A stretch of DNA of 64,000 nucleotides from Microvelia longipes. Its lineage: Eukaryota > Arthropoda > Insecta > Hemiptera > Veliidae. Of this stretch, positions 1 to 11,929 are shown in pieces. Under the pieces are notes generated by a model, which was given only the letters and a program-made list of their open reading frames with translations, had not been told where the DNA came from and searched no databases. The stretch spans positions 58,355,536 through 58,419,535 of the forward strand of contig JACMZG010001863.1 of the NCBI GenBank assembly GCA_018340805.1, written 5' to 3'. The stretch's first letter is position 1. Each line of letters starts with the position of its first letter. A program made the translations under genes and the position numbers.

Positions 1-352
1 GCGTGGTTATTTCTATGAAAGTTTAAGTCTTCTGGTGGTGGCGGAGTCAAGGTAAATGGTGATTCCGACGTTTCTCTTCTACTGTGGTAAACAACTTCAC
101 TGATTTACTGAAACTGAATATTTGTAGTACGTAGTGTCCCATTTAGTCTAGAGATGTAATGACAATTAGATTTTTGTCCCTATCCAGTAGGCGAAATACC
201 CTGTAGGCGCTTATCGAGTAGGCGTTGGCGAATTAAAGTAATCTTAAGAGGACTTTCAGAGGTTAAGTCCCAAACTTGCAAGGCGTTTCCTGGCATAGAT
301 AATAATATTTATTATACAATATGTCGCCTCAATAACAATTCCATACAATATA
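1..352. other. AT-rich flank, no gene seen
   Basis: No open frame with coding character, no splice-like exon and no recognisable repeat was seen before the foldback element that starts at 353. Confidence 0.5.
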
Positions 353-638
353 GTCCAAGAGCCCAGGGGTGTTTTGTTAATAAAAAGTGTAATGGCTGGA
401 ACCAGTCTCAATTTTTCGTAAATATCTTTCTGAACAAGGATCTGCAATTCTGCCGACTCGTATCGGATGGGTGTCCCAGGCAGAACCTTTGACCCCTAAA
501 GTGCGTTCTGCCTGGGACACCCATCCGATACGAGTTGGCAGAATTGCAGATCCTTGTTCAGGAAGGTATTTACGAAAAATTGAGACCGGTTCCATCCATT
601 ACACTTTTTATTAACAAAACACCCCTGGGCTCTTGGAC
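353..638. mobile_element. Foldback MITE, TA target duplication (family F1)
   Basis: The element is an almost perfect 286-bp palindrome. Its two arms, about 133 bp each, run from GTCCAAGAGCCCAGGGGTG inward to a spacer of about 18 bp near 487-504, and the right arm mirrors the left. TA dinucleotides flank it at 351-352 and 639-640, as expected of a Tc1/mariner-type target duplication. It has no coding capacity; the open frames crossing it are palindrome artefacts. A second copy lies at 40181-40606. It is probably a non-autonomous DNA transposon mobilised by a TA-targeting transposase. Confidence 0.85.
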
Positions 639-640
639 TA

Positions 641-3227
641 ATATATTTACATTACAGACGACCTCATGTTCTGCTGCTATTAATGTAGAAACGAAACGTC
701 CATTGTATCACCTATCTTGACTCAGGCCTCGCCTAAAGACGAAACTTTCTAATACATCAGTCCTTATTTTAAATTAGATTTGTGTTTTCCCCGCAGCCTT
801 TGAAATATTAGATATAAATGAGAGCGTTTTTCTCGCCAATAGACCTAACGAGGGTCCGCTAGTTTGACGATCCGTCTGCTTAGAAACCCTAACATAGATA
901 ATAAATAGAAAGCATGTACATAGAAAACTTTAGCTTATTAGCAGTAGCATGTTATTTCTTTACGTGATAGTATATTATAATAATAATGTAAATATAATAA
1001 ATAAACTGATGATTCTGCTTCACTCATACGAGAAACTTATAATTTTTCTTATTGGTCGGCTCTCAATATTGAATAGAAAACTTAAAGCGCTTAAACCTTT
1101 TCATTTTAGTTCAATTCCAGTCTTATAAAGGCTGCATAGAAGGTACATTTTCGTTAACTAAAATAAAATCGGGTTCAAGGTACTTGTGAACATTTCCTAA
1201 CCATAACGAATTCTCTACTATCATCTGTATCTTTACGTATGATTTAAGTAAATAAGTGCAAATCACTTATAATTTAGTATAAGTTTTGTTATTTTGAATT
1301 GGTTTTATTTCTCAAACGTAAATATATCATTCGATGCAACTAGAGCTAAAATTTAAATTTCTACTGCGTTATAAATGACAGCTAATGACGTCATTCATTG
1401 ATTTTAGCACCAAGTTTTTACCAGAGACTATAGATACTTAAACAGTAAGACTGTCGACTCAATGGTGGGAAAATTTGGATTCCGTTCGACACTAGCGCGG
1501 CGAGGGACCTACCTTTCAATTGAGTGGGCGTGTCTTTATTCCCGCTTTTTGCCCACAGTCAGTTTGAAATTTAATTTTTATACTTTTTATAGTTATACTT
1601 CTAACTAACCCTACCACTATCATCTTACACGGAACGCTTCTGATTATTTTTAAGTTTTCATTCAAGTAATTTATTAATTTAATTAATTCAATCAGGTAAT
1701 AATGAAATAGTGGCTAAAGTTTACACGTGGTAGAAGATTTTGGCATTTAATCCAGCCTGTATTTTAATTACATCGGCAAGATGCGCACATGTGATTTAAT
1801 GTAATTACCTGATAAAATCGACTTAATTAATAAATTAATTAAATGAAATTTACACTTATCTGCTATCTCTGGAAGTTTTAAAAAGGTTTCTATTTACTTT
1901 TAGTTTCTGAATTTTTGAAATACAGAACATGCAACGGCGAACCGTTTTTGTGAAAAATACATACAGAAAATAATCATTTTATAATAATAATAATAAATGT
2001 AGCTGTCATAACCAAGAATTGCCATGGTATTCATAAATTTAAATATAATCAGTCATTTTTGGAAAGCTATTGGGGTTAGTTCATGAGTTGTCCGCACCAG
2101 TCCGCCGCAGCGCTATTTTTAGTAGCTTGCGATAATCGAATCCAAACTTTTCCTCATTTAAGTTAACCCCCTCTGGTTTTTACTCTCTAACATAATAACA
2201 CTATTATAGGGAGGATTTTGATAACAGACACAGAAACAGATAAAAAATTTAGTAAATAAAACATTTTGTTATCTAATATTGATTAATCTAAAGAAGAAAA
2301 AGAAAAGATGTTCCTGAAATTTATTTTTTCGGAAATGTAAAGATTACTTCCGTAGCCAGTTAATTGGAGTGCAAGTATATAATTTGGTATTTTCGCCGTG
2401 TCAAATACGAAATGAGCTCTTATCGTTTTGTAGCTTGTTACTCCTAGTACTTTACTGATTTATCCAAATATTTTCTTTACATAACATTGACCAATTTCAA
2501 GAAGATGCTCGTGTCGTTATAATAGTAATAAAGAACGCATTGATTTCATTACAATAACTTATATAGTGGAAAAATGATATGGTAAAAAAAGTACTTCCAG
2601 AGCTGCCGCTAGAGACCAGCACCGAGTTCACCCCTACCTTCTGTATAACGCTCTCTTATACCTTCTGACATTCTACACGTATTATATTCTTTGGAGTCCT
2701 CAAGTCATTCATGTTGCTATGGAATCACAATGTTCCCGATGTCAATTTTATTTATTAGTTAAGATGTGAATGTTACCTCTAAGAAGTAGAAAATTTATGA
2801 ATGATGTACGTCAACAGGTTTTTAATACTTTAAACCTGAAAGAGGTGGAGAATCTACGATACCTAACGTTATACGCCCCTCCCCTTTCTCAATCAATCAT
2901 TTTTTCGTCGTTGATCATTAACTTTATAACATATGATTTGGAGTTCTCTCTGTATCCACCTAATACTTCCAAACGTTATTATTTTAAGTCATAATGAAAT
3001 TATTTCGAGTTATGTAAAGTTAAATTATTATAGTAGTAGCATATTACAATACTATTGTATAATTAATTAAACTCATACACAACAGCTTTATGTATTGTTA
3101 CCTAGTCGGCCTTTTTATCTCTTAAGCGTGTTTATAAATAGCATGTGAACGTTTTGTTTTTTATCTAGTTTATTAAAAATAATAATAAAATATTTATACA
3201 AAACATTAAAGATGTGTTTTCTTGAAT
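641..3227. other. Non-coding AT-rich stretch
   Basis: No convincing exon was found. Short open frames such as 2770-2994 lack codon bias, splice context and recognisable domains. The only structure noted is the inverted repeat at 1668-1847. Confidence 0.45.
1668..1847. repeat. Short imperfect inverted repeat
   Basis: A left arm of about 33 bp (1668-1700, ending TCAGGTAAT) is mirrored by the right arm at 1803-1847 (starting ATTACCTGA), with about 100 bp between them. The arms are very AT-rich, so this could be a small foldback element or chance low complexity. Confidence 0.45.
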
Positions 3228-3489
3228 TTATTCACCTAAAGGAGTCGAGAAAATAAATAGGAGACTGGCCTCCAGGCGAACAAACGCAGGGAACGGGTCT
3301 ACTGCATGGGCCGGCTTGGACCGCCGTGGCCTTTTCGGGGCTTTAATATAGTCTTCTGGCCAAGTGGTCAATAAATTTTCAAATGCGTGTCTCCACTCCG
3401 GATGTATTCGACCCACTCGTCGAGTGGCCACTTCACGTCCATAGGACCGTAGCACCTCTTTTATTCGATTTAGCACCTCGAAATACGAC
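3228..3489 (-). CDS. Possible single exon, unrecognised protein
   Basis: The minus strand is open for about 86 codons and encodes a charged peptide with RIHPEWRHAFENLLTTWPED and a basic APKRPRRSKP stretch, ending in TPLGE and a stop. The region is less AT-rich than its surroundings, which is why I kept it. It has no ATG. An AG lies at the open-frame boundary (acceptor-like, with a poor pyrimidine tract), and a GTGAAT just before the stop could be a donor, so an internal or terminal exon is possible. I recognise no family. It could also be a relic of a transposon gene. Confidence 0.3.
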
Positions 3490-3802
3490 CTGTTATTTCA
3501 TTTTTATGCGAAGTTAAAGACACTTGTTTTCCTATTGTTATTAACTTTTCGCGCTAAACATTTAGCCTCATTGAGCTGAAACCGGTTTTAATAGATTCAG
3601 AAGTCCCAAAAACACAAAACATAATTCCTCTCACTTTACTAAATATTGTAGTAGATGTTTGATGACGTCATAAAGAAGGTAATGTCGTAAGGCTTATCAT
3701 AAAACAGGTTTTAAATGTGCGCCATTGTTCTTGTGAGAGATCGGAGCATCCCTGATTAAACAAAAAGCACAAACCAGGTTGGCTCTCAAATACAGTATAC
3801 AT

Positions 3803-3961
<159 letters not shown>

Positions 3962-4446
3962 GTTTTATAAATTAAAAGCAGTGAAAAAATAGGCGATGTT
4001 CTAAAAAACACGTCACGGTTAAAGAAGAAAACAATATTAGAAAAGTAACAAAAACTTGACTCTGTTTTGCTGGTCCCAATGGGTTACACTGGATCTCATC
4101 TTTCTTTAGTCCTATATAGTTGGCACAACTGGTTCATATCTCTATCCCGGGGTCCAATTACTTTAACTTTCACTAAAAATTAAGATATAAAAACTACAAC
4201 ACAATACATCCCTTTCCTCAATTTATGAAAAGAAAAATGATTACACTGGGCGTCACAATGCTTTGAACTATATAATATTCTTTTACCCGACATTGCTGTC
4301 GTCTAATTGTTTACAACACCAAATTAGTTTGTTAGCACGATGTATATATTTATCAATATGAAAAGGAAAGGGGTAAGATTTTCTTCCTACAGTAATCTAA
4401 CCGCAGGCCAACTAGCTAGCCAACAAGCTGTGTCTGAAACAATCAA

Positions 4447-4735
4447 AGGACAAAGCCTAAAACCATCAAGGAGGTGGTTTTCAATGGTTAGCCTGAAACC
4501 ATCAAAGGAGGTGGTTTCAATGGTTAGCCTGAAACCATCAAAGGAGGTGGTTTCAATGGTTAGCCTGAAACCATCAAAGGAGGTGGTTTCAATGGTTAGC
4601 CTGAAACCATCAAAGGAGGTGGTTTCAATGGTTAGCCTAAAACCATCAAAGGAGGTGGTTCCAATGGTTAGCCCGAAACCATCAAAGGAGGTGTTTTCAA
4701 TGGTTAGCCTGAAACCATCAAACTATCGTTTTGGT
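4447..4735. repeat. 36-bp minisatellite, open in one frame
   Basis: About seven or eight copies of a 36-bp unit (core ACCATCAAAGGAGGTGGTTT) are arranged head to tail. Because 36 is a multiple of three, the plus strand from 4340 to 4741 stays open for 133 codons and would encode a 12-residue repeat, VSLKPSKEVVSM. Each unit also holds an imperfect dyad (GAAACCATC ... GGTGGTTTC). There is no splice context, signal peptide or known domain, so I treat it as a minisatellite rather than a gene. Confidence 0.85.
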
Positions 4736-4964
4736 CTTTAGGGTTGAAAAGATTGAAGAAGATCAATTATTTTGTTACTTGGTGTTCTTTTCTGATTCTT
4801 TGTAATTCCTCTTCACTCGTCATCACGAAATTTGATGGAATAACTTTAACTCTGATTACGTTTTCATTTATTAGAACACAATTATCTCTTTTTATTTTTA
4901 AATTTTGTGAATTAAAAACAGTTTTTACCTCTTTTAAATTTTCAAGGAATAAATCATGAAGCAC

Positions 4965-6876
4965 TGATAAGTTTGATATTTATTTCAATAATAAAACACT
5001 CGGAATTTTACAATTATAAGTTTTACTCGTGTAGATTATGTTTTATTTATATAGTTATACTAACACTATTTATGTGTCTACGTTATATATTTACATTCAT
5101 TTTTGAAATTAAAAACCCTTATTTATTTACCTGTGTCTGGTTTTTAGGTCTGAAAGCTTATATAGGGGACATAACAGCTTGACACCAGCAGTAGCGCAAA
5201 GCGTTCCCTGTGTCCTTTTTATAAAAAAAGATGAGACACAAAATTAACATTTTAGCTTTTAGAAGTACCTTATACCCCTGCTAGGAGGGAGGCATTGATT
5301 TTAAGTTTAATACAACCATAAGGGCCGTACTTAAGTCTTAGAACTTAAGAGTCGAAAGCATGATATGGCCAATAATTATCTAATCCGGTGTGCACTCAAT
5401 AACCATTGAGTGGTGGAACGCTTGAACCCAATCAAGCGTTCGTACCTTTTTTATGACTAACTTTCTTCCTCAAATCAAAGTTTAGCAAGAAGAAGCAGGA
5501 AAAGGATTAAGATGAAGTATGAAGACATAGAGTTAATAAGGGAGTAGAGAATAGAGCGAGGAAAGTGTTAGAGCTAAGAATAGTGGAGTATGTAGGCGTA
5601 TAGAGTGGACTGTATAGAGCTTTATGATTTCCCTAGAGAATATAACAAGGCATGGAGACTCAACTTCATTAGTTACTAATACTAATACGTTTTTTTATGA
5701 ACAAGATCAAAATTAATTTTATTTCTTTTGTAGATTTCACAAGAACGAAATTTGTGAAAAAGTATAAAAACACACTGGATAAACACAATTTATGTAATAA
5801 CAAAGCTCTAATTAATCATTACGAGATCGCACTAGAGCGTTTGCTTAACATACTCTTAAGCGAATAAGCATACGAGCTTTTCCTATAATGTGAAAAATAC
5901 GATACTGACATGTCCCATACTGTTTTTCTTTACATAAAAATTTAAGAGTCAAAAGATTTCATTTATCGCGTAATTTATCGTCTATGGAAACTTTTATTTA
6001 GTTATAAGTTTACTTAAATTATTTCTTAACCTAGTTTCATTTGCCAGATATATGCTAGCTTATTTACCCGTTTTAGGGTCTTTAGGGCCATTAGGGTATT
6101 CGCCCTGCGGGAATAGCTTTAAATTAGTCGTCTCTACTCTGCTCGTAGGGTTAATTAAACTGGACAACAAATCTTTATTTAATAAATACTATTAATATAA
6201 TTCTAGTCCAGTGTGAGAACCCTAGAGCACCAATGGCAAATTCTAGTGCATTGCTCTTCAAGCAATTATCATTTATAATAAAATGTTACAAAAATGTGGT
6301 ACACTTCAGTGAAGTTATCTCCTTTCAATCCATAAAAGTATATTTAAAATTTTTGTTTGATATATGGGAAATAAAATGTGAAAATGACTCCAGAAGTTGT
6401 ATAGAAACGAACAAACCCAAGGGAATAAAGGAAAATTCCCACCAAGAGCTCGCCTTCCCAGGGGCGTTCTAAAGAAGTAAACAGGAAAGACTAGAGAAAT
6501 AAAAACAATGTTGGGCAAAGTGAAGGTTTCTTCAACATTCAGATGTAAGAGCATTATAATACAATAAACATCCATGTTTTCTAATGTATATGTTATCTGT
6601 TTCATCTACATTACTATTTCAAAAACTTCTTTTGAAAATAATTTTCTTTAAAAGAAAATAATTTTATTAATGTGTTCTTTTAAATATCACGAATATCAGG
6701 GAAATCAAATTAAAACATCAGGTTATAACTTAATAACTTTAAATAACGTATATAACTTAAATAACTTGAAAAAACGTATCCCCCTTATCTTAATTACGAA
6801 AAATACGTAAACTGGTTTTGTCTTAAATTGTGGCCATGCACCATCAAAAATTTAATTTTTGACATCGATTCCATTT
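4965..6876. other. Non-coding AT-rich stretch
   Basis: I see no supported gene. Open frames at 4973-5182, 6233-6472 and 6315-6605 have no recognisable domain or splice context. A small dyad around ACGCTTGAACCCAATCAAGCG near 5430 is the only local structure noted. Confidence 0.4.
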
Positions 6877-6961
6877 GGACATCACCAGTGGTGATGTCCG
6901 TGGTGATTGACCACGGAGGTGCAAACACGGAGGCCACACAGGGCCACACAGGCCACACAGG
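6877..6961. repeat. Perfect short hairpin plus GCCACACAGG repeat
   Basis: Positions 6877-6899 form a perfect hairpin with a 10-bp stem (GGACATCACC against its complement) and a 3-nt loop. It is followed by a nearby CCGTGGTGATTGACCACGG dyad and by about three copies of a 10-bp GCCACACAGG repeat near 6930-6961. The function is unknown. Confidence 0.7.
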
Positions 6962-7432
6962 GCTGGATGCCTTCATTTTTAAGTATGAAATTTCCGGAAT
7001 TTTACATATAGAAATAAATTTCATACAGTTCAATACTCACAACATATAGGGATAAAAAGAACGTGAAGTATTGTTGGAAAGTCAAATAACGTTTGATGTT
7101 TGCTTTTCATAGACTGGGAGGGATTTTCAAAAGAAAACTCGATACGAGAATGTGGGTTGTGCGGGAAATGTGGGATGCAGGATAAATCTCAGAAATGGGT
7201 TTGACCCCTTGAGATATCACGTTCACTCCAGTTCACATTTCTTATTACTTGCGACGCAAAAGAAGGCAACATTCTTGTAAATCGTATTCAATACCTATTT
7301 AAGGAATTTTTTAATAAAGATTTTCTTTTAGAAACAGTTTTTTGAATAAAGAAACAACCACTTCCTCATCTTAATCCTGTTAATTCTTTTCGAATTCAAT
7401 ACTTTGTGAAATTGGTATGGTTTATTTGCACC

Positions 7433-7975
7433 CTAAGAATAATACTATTTATAGAAGGAGCACTACTGATAACAACGAAAGCCGGTTCACTGGTGCACCT
7501 AAGTAATGCTGCCACCCTTACAATATACAATTTTCTAAAAAAAATTAGCAATACTTCCAGTTGCTGAATTATTATGTTTTATTATTAATTAATGATTGAT
7601 TATTCATAAAATACTAATATAAATATCGGTGCATTACTATTGTATGCATTTTAAATTGTAGTTTAACATATTTATTAAAATTATATAAAAAGTAGTCCTC
7701 GTCAACTAAATGTAGAATCTTGTATTCCGCCAACCTTTTGCCATCTAAGATCAGTTTTATTAAATTCTCAGCAGGTATTTTATGTTATTATATTTGTTCT
7801 TTACGATCTTTCTTCATTAATAGATATTTATGACACATATTTAAAAATAATGTTTTGTTGTCAGGTTGCAGCATTACTTAGGTGCACCAGTCAACCGGCT
7901 TTCGTGTTATCAGTGGAATTACATTGTGTGTTCGGTTCGGTCCTGTGCTCCTTCTATATATAGTATTATTCTAAG
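7433..7975. mobile_element. hAT-like MITE, copy 1
   Basis: The 543-bp element has terminal inverted repeats (CTAAGAATAATACTA... and its complement) and longer subterminal inverted segments containing AAAGCCGGTT and GCAGCATTACTTAGGTGCAC. It is bounded by an 8-bp duplication, TTTGCACC on the left (7425-7432) and TTTGCCCC on the right (7976-7983), with one mismatch. Eight-bp duplications are typical of hAT elements. It is inverted relative to the longer copy at 25461-26094 and lacks about 100 internal bases present there. It is non-coding. Confidence 0.85.
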
Positions 7976-7983
7976 TTTGCCCC

Positions 7984-8527
7984 TGTCTGCAAGAGTAAAC
8001 CTATCATGACAGCAGAGTTCTCGCGCTTTTACCCCAGGATGTGTCCCCATTTTTTATTAATACATGCAACAGGTAACCCTTGCAGTTGGTTACCATTACT
8101 TGCAAGTTGGTAACATTACATTGTTGTAGTTCTTAATGTTTCCTACAAAACTAAATCTTTACATCAATAATTTATATAAAAACCAAAACAAAACAAACCA
8201 ATACCTACTTAAAGCAGCATCTATGTAATCATATTGATATTAAAACATAATATTATATAAACTATTTATGGTAAGTTTTAAATAATTCTAATAATATTGT
8301 ATCCTATTAACAAGAATATTCGACGCACACCCATCCATTCTTGAGCATCATGTATTCAAATGCCAAAATGTATTTTTAGAAACTTTAGGTCCTAGAAAGC
8401 GGAAATTTAAAGGAAATAGTGAATTTAACAATTGTTTATCATTGTCATTCATGGCAAATTTTGTCTGTAAGATAAATGAAGTTATGTCCACCAACACAAG
8501 CATTAGTTTGGACAAAAGGATAGGTAA
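7984..8527. other. Non-coding stretch
   Basis: No gene, repeat family or structure was seen apart from a short GTTGGTTACCATTACTTGCAAG near-duplication around 8085-8115. Confidence 0.4.
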
Positions 8528-8747
8528 GGTCTAGTTAAGTTTATGTAAGTATATGTTAAGTTTATGTAAGTATAAGGTTTATGTAAGTATTATGTAAGTA
8601 TAAGTTAAGTTTATGTAAGTATAAGTTTATGTAATAGTTATGTACTTAGTAAACTATGTATAGTTTATGTACTTAGTTTAAGTTCATAAAATATAAGTTA
8701 AGTTTATGTAAGAATAAGTTAAGTTTATGTAAGTATAAGTTAAGTCA
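8528..8747. repeat. Irregular AAGTTTATGTAAGTAT minisatellite
   Basis: Units of roughly 16-21 bp built from AAGTTTATGTAAGTATAAGT recur, with indels, about ten times. Confidence 0.85.
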
Positions 8748-10025
8748 TCTGCCCTTACGAATAAATCAAAGTAGCATACATTTTTCCCACATCTCATAAT
8801 TACCTCAACGTATATTAGCATTGATTTAAATCGTTTATAAGATCTTAATGTGGACTCACTTAAGACAAACAACGCCATTATCTATTTAACATTTTAAAAA
8901 GACCGTGCCGACTATCGACTTCCTTCTTCTAAGTGACTTCGAACAGTTTCCATAAAATTTAAAAAAAACTGGCTGCTGAGTACCTCAGTGCTTTTTACAC
9001 AACTCCAGAATAACCTCGCTCGTCTGCACGATAATCTAAAGCTTAAACTTCTAATTTAAGTTAAGACAACCTCATAAGCGGATTTCTTTGATGAAAATTC
9101 GCTTAAATACATTCGAATCAAAATAAATAGAAATCAAAATTCAAAATAGCAATAAAAATAAATTTAAGAAGTGTTTTCGGATAAAATTCACTTCAATTTG
9201 AATTACATTTTCAAATTACATTTTTGTAAAAGTTATTGAAGGAAAACTTTCAAAAGAAAATGGGGTGGGTGGATGGTATGAAAATTTTACAAGCTTCTTA
9301 TTAACTTTAATTTTCTTGACAACTTAACGAATTATTGATTTAATTTCTCGTTTGAGTTTTATATTTATACGGATTTATAAATAGGTTTACGTCATTTCAT
9401 CTCAAAAACAAAATGAGTGTCATTATTTTTTTTTAATAAAATATCGATAAAATTAATAATAATATTTTATATTATAAAAAGTTTTTGCATCTGTGTTCGT
9501 AAATACTATTTTACGACGAACTAGAATACTAAATAAGGTGATTCCCTTATTCTAAGGACATGCAAAGCGGGTCCGAAGTAGTGGGGATGAGGGTAGCCAA
9601 TCAGATAAGGTCAGGATAATTTTCGACGCACCCTGTACTCGATAATATTATTTTTGACAGGACATAAAAACTTGCAAATCACTAGTATAGGTTCTCTCTA
9701 TTTTTTTGGCATTGTCCTTAAATTATTTAAACGATTTAAGTCCTCTAGACTTTAATTACTCCGCCTCACAAGTCTAAGATCTTTGGGCGTACTTCAATCG
9801 CCCGTACCACTCAATTTTATTTTGATATTAGTAGTCGTAGTGAAAATATTGACTTCTGAATTTCCAAACATTGAAGGCCTAACTTTCACTGTGTTGACGT
9901 ACAATAAACCTTCAGATAGCGTAAAATATACAGACATAATAATTGTTGACAAATATAATTTGACTTTGTAGGTAATTGGCGAAAGTATACATTTATTGGT
10001 GCGTTAACAAGTATTAAACATGCTG
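8748..10025. other. Non-coding stretch with a 5S-SINE fragment
   Basis: There is no supported gene. Around 9545-9610 the sequence AAAGCGGGTCCGAAG and the following bases match the body of the 5S-derived SINE found intact at 62862-63066, so this is a truncated copy. The open frame at 9783-9971 has no recognisable features. Confidence 0.4.
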
Positions 10026-10605
10026 TCTTTAGCACATGTTGCTTTTACTACCTTTGGCATATGTTGCCTTTACACCTTTGTCTTTGGCACATGTTCCCTT
10101 TACTACCTTTGGCACATGTTGCCTTCACTACCTTTGACACATGTTGCCTTTACTACCTTGCACATGTTGCCTTTACTCCTTTGACACATGTTGCCTACCT
10201 TCGGCACATTCGCCTTTACTTCGGCACATGTCGCCTTTACTACCTTTGGCACATGTTGCCTTTACTACCTTCGGCACATGTTGCCTTTCCTACATTTGGC
10301 ACATGTTGCCTTACTACCTTGGTACCTCGGCACATGTTGCCTTTACTACACATTGCCTTTATACCTTTGGCACATGTTGCCTTTACTACCTTCGGCACAT
10401 GTTGCCTTTACTACATTTGGCACATGTTGCCTTTACTACCTTTGGCACATGTTGCCTTTACTACCTTTGGCACATGTTGCCTTTACTACCTTCGGCACAT
10501 GTTGCCTTTACTACCTTCGGCACATGTCGCCTTTACTACCTTTGGCACATGTTGCCTTTACTACCTACGGCACATGTTGCCTTTACTATCTTTGATACAT
10601 GGTGG
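10026..10605. repeat. 25-bp minisatellite (CACATGTTGCC unit)
   Basis: About twenty copies of a 25-bp unit (CACATGTTGCCTTTACTACC plus five bases, TTTGG or TTCGG) run head to tail. Because 25 is not a multiple of three, all three plus frames stay open and give the same repeating peptide in different phases. These large open frames are therefore not evidence for a gene. Each unit contains the palindrome CACATGTG-like CACATGT. Confidence 0.95.
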
Positions 10606-11611
10606 TCTTTTATTATTTATTTTGTGCAAACTTTAATTTTATTTTATTTTTTGTTAAAATTACTAGTTATTATTACCTAACGCAAATAATTTTATTCTTG
10701 CTCTTATCTATATTTACTTTTACGTTTTGCAAGCCAAATTTTGTATTTAAAATATGATATATAATAAAACATACATAAAAGTTTTTATAAAATGATTAAA
10801 TAAAAATTAAACAGTTCGGACCAAAAATAATAAATATGTTTTTTGGCATACAATAAATATGCATTTAGTGATTACTGCACAAGTTTCAGTTTGAAAGAGC
10901 AACTATTTCAAGTAAGATCTATTTGAAACTAGGAAAGTGCTTTTTAATAGCTACACATCACTAGAGCGAATATAAAGGGAAGACGCTGCACAGTAGCTAA
11001 ACTACAAATTTTATAAGAGCGTCTGTATTGGTATATGAATCTGTAAAAGCATTTAAGTGAAGAAAGGGGGAGGGAGGGGGCGGTAATAAATCAAAATTTT
11101 ATAACCATTGTCTTTTAGAACGATCTGTTTGGGAGAAAAAAAAGTCGTTTGAATTATGACCAGTTATATAAATCTGAGTTTAGTTGACATCGCATATTTT
11201 TAATGCCTTTCACTAAGAATATTTTGTGGGACAAAAAGAGAGACATTTTAAAATACGAGTATATGAACACACAGAGCCATTAGTGAAATAAAACCTATCA
11301 AATGAATTGTCATCATTTTTATATTGTGATAAATTTATCACCGAGTTTTACTGTAAAAACCTTTTTATCACCCTGAGTGATTACGCACTTTAAAAGGGGG
11401 GGGGGGGATAGAATTAGAAAGTAATAAATTTTATTATTTTATTGAGAGAGTTTGTTAATAATAACTCTGTATTATTTTGGGTGAAATGCCATTTGAAACC
11501 CTCACCATTCCAAATTGTTACATTTAATACTTTGAAACCTCAACTAATAAAAAAACTGCGATGTTAACTTGATACAACTAAGGGAGCAAGGTTACGTGTA
11601 TGGATCTGAAA
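10606..11611. other. Non-coding stretch
   Basis: I found no gene. A run of G of about 13 bases lies near 11396-11408. The first copy of the PLE target duplication begins at 11612. Confidence 0.45.
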
Positions 11612-11621
11612 GAATCTGTAG

Positions 11622-11929
11622 AATAAAAGTCATCAACTCCGTCTTTTCCACAAGATTTTTATTTATTAAGGCAGAACCGGCTTTCAGCTTACGCCATCAT
11701 CAGTGCCTAACATAGCAATACAAACATATTATAACAACATACATCCAATTAATAAAATAAATAAAATAAAAAAGTTAATCACAAACGTAAAAAAGTTAAA
11801 ACCTAAACCTAATGAAAATAATAAATATAAATCCAATTATAATAAAAATAAATACGTTTAAAACACAAAAAAGCATACCGGAAAGATATCGAGCCGTCAA
11901 CTGTCCAGGACCTCTGTTAAGAGTATGGA
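11622..11929 (-). repeat. PLE left terminal repeat (inverted)
   Basis: This is the near-perfect reverse complement of 13524-13831. The similarity starts at AATAAAAGTCATCAACTCCG and runs inward until AGAGTATGGA, where the coding region starts to be unique. Confidence 0.9.
11669..11708 (-). ncRNA. Predicted hammerhead ribozyme, left PLE repeat
   Basis: This is the reverse-complement copy of the motif described at 13743-13786. On the minus strand it has the order AGGCA, CUGAUGA, short stem II, GAAA, GCCGGU, UC, UGCCU. Confidence 0.6.

Noticed and set aside
256..720. Open frames on both strands around 256-720
   Set aside because: They lie within the palindromic MITE and are mirror images of each other.
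10026..10605. Possible CRISPR-like array
   Set aside because: The units are contiguous, with no unique spacers, in a eukaryotic genome. It is a minisatellite.
10061..10680. Three overlapping long open frames of His/Leu/Cys-rich repeats
   Set aside because: They are the three frames of a 25-bp minisatellite; the unit length guarantees open frames regardless of coding.
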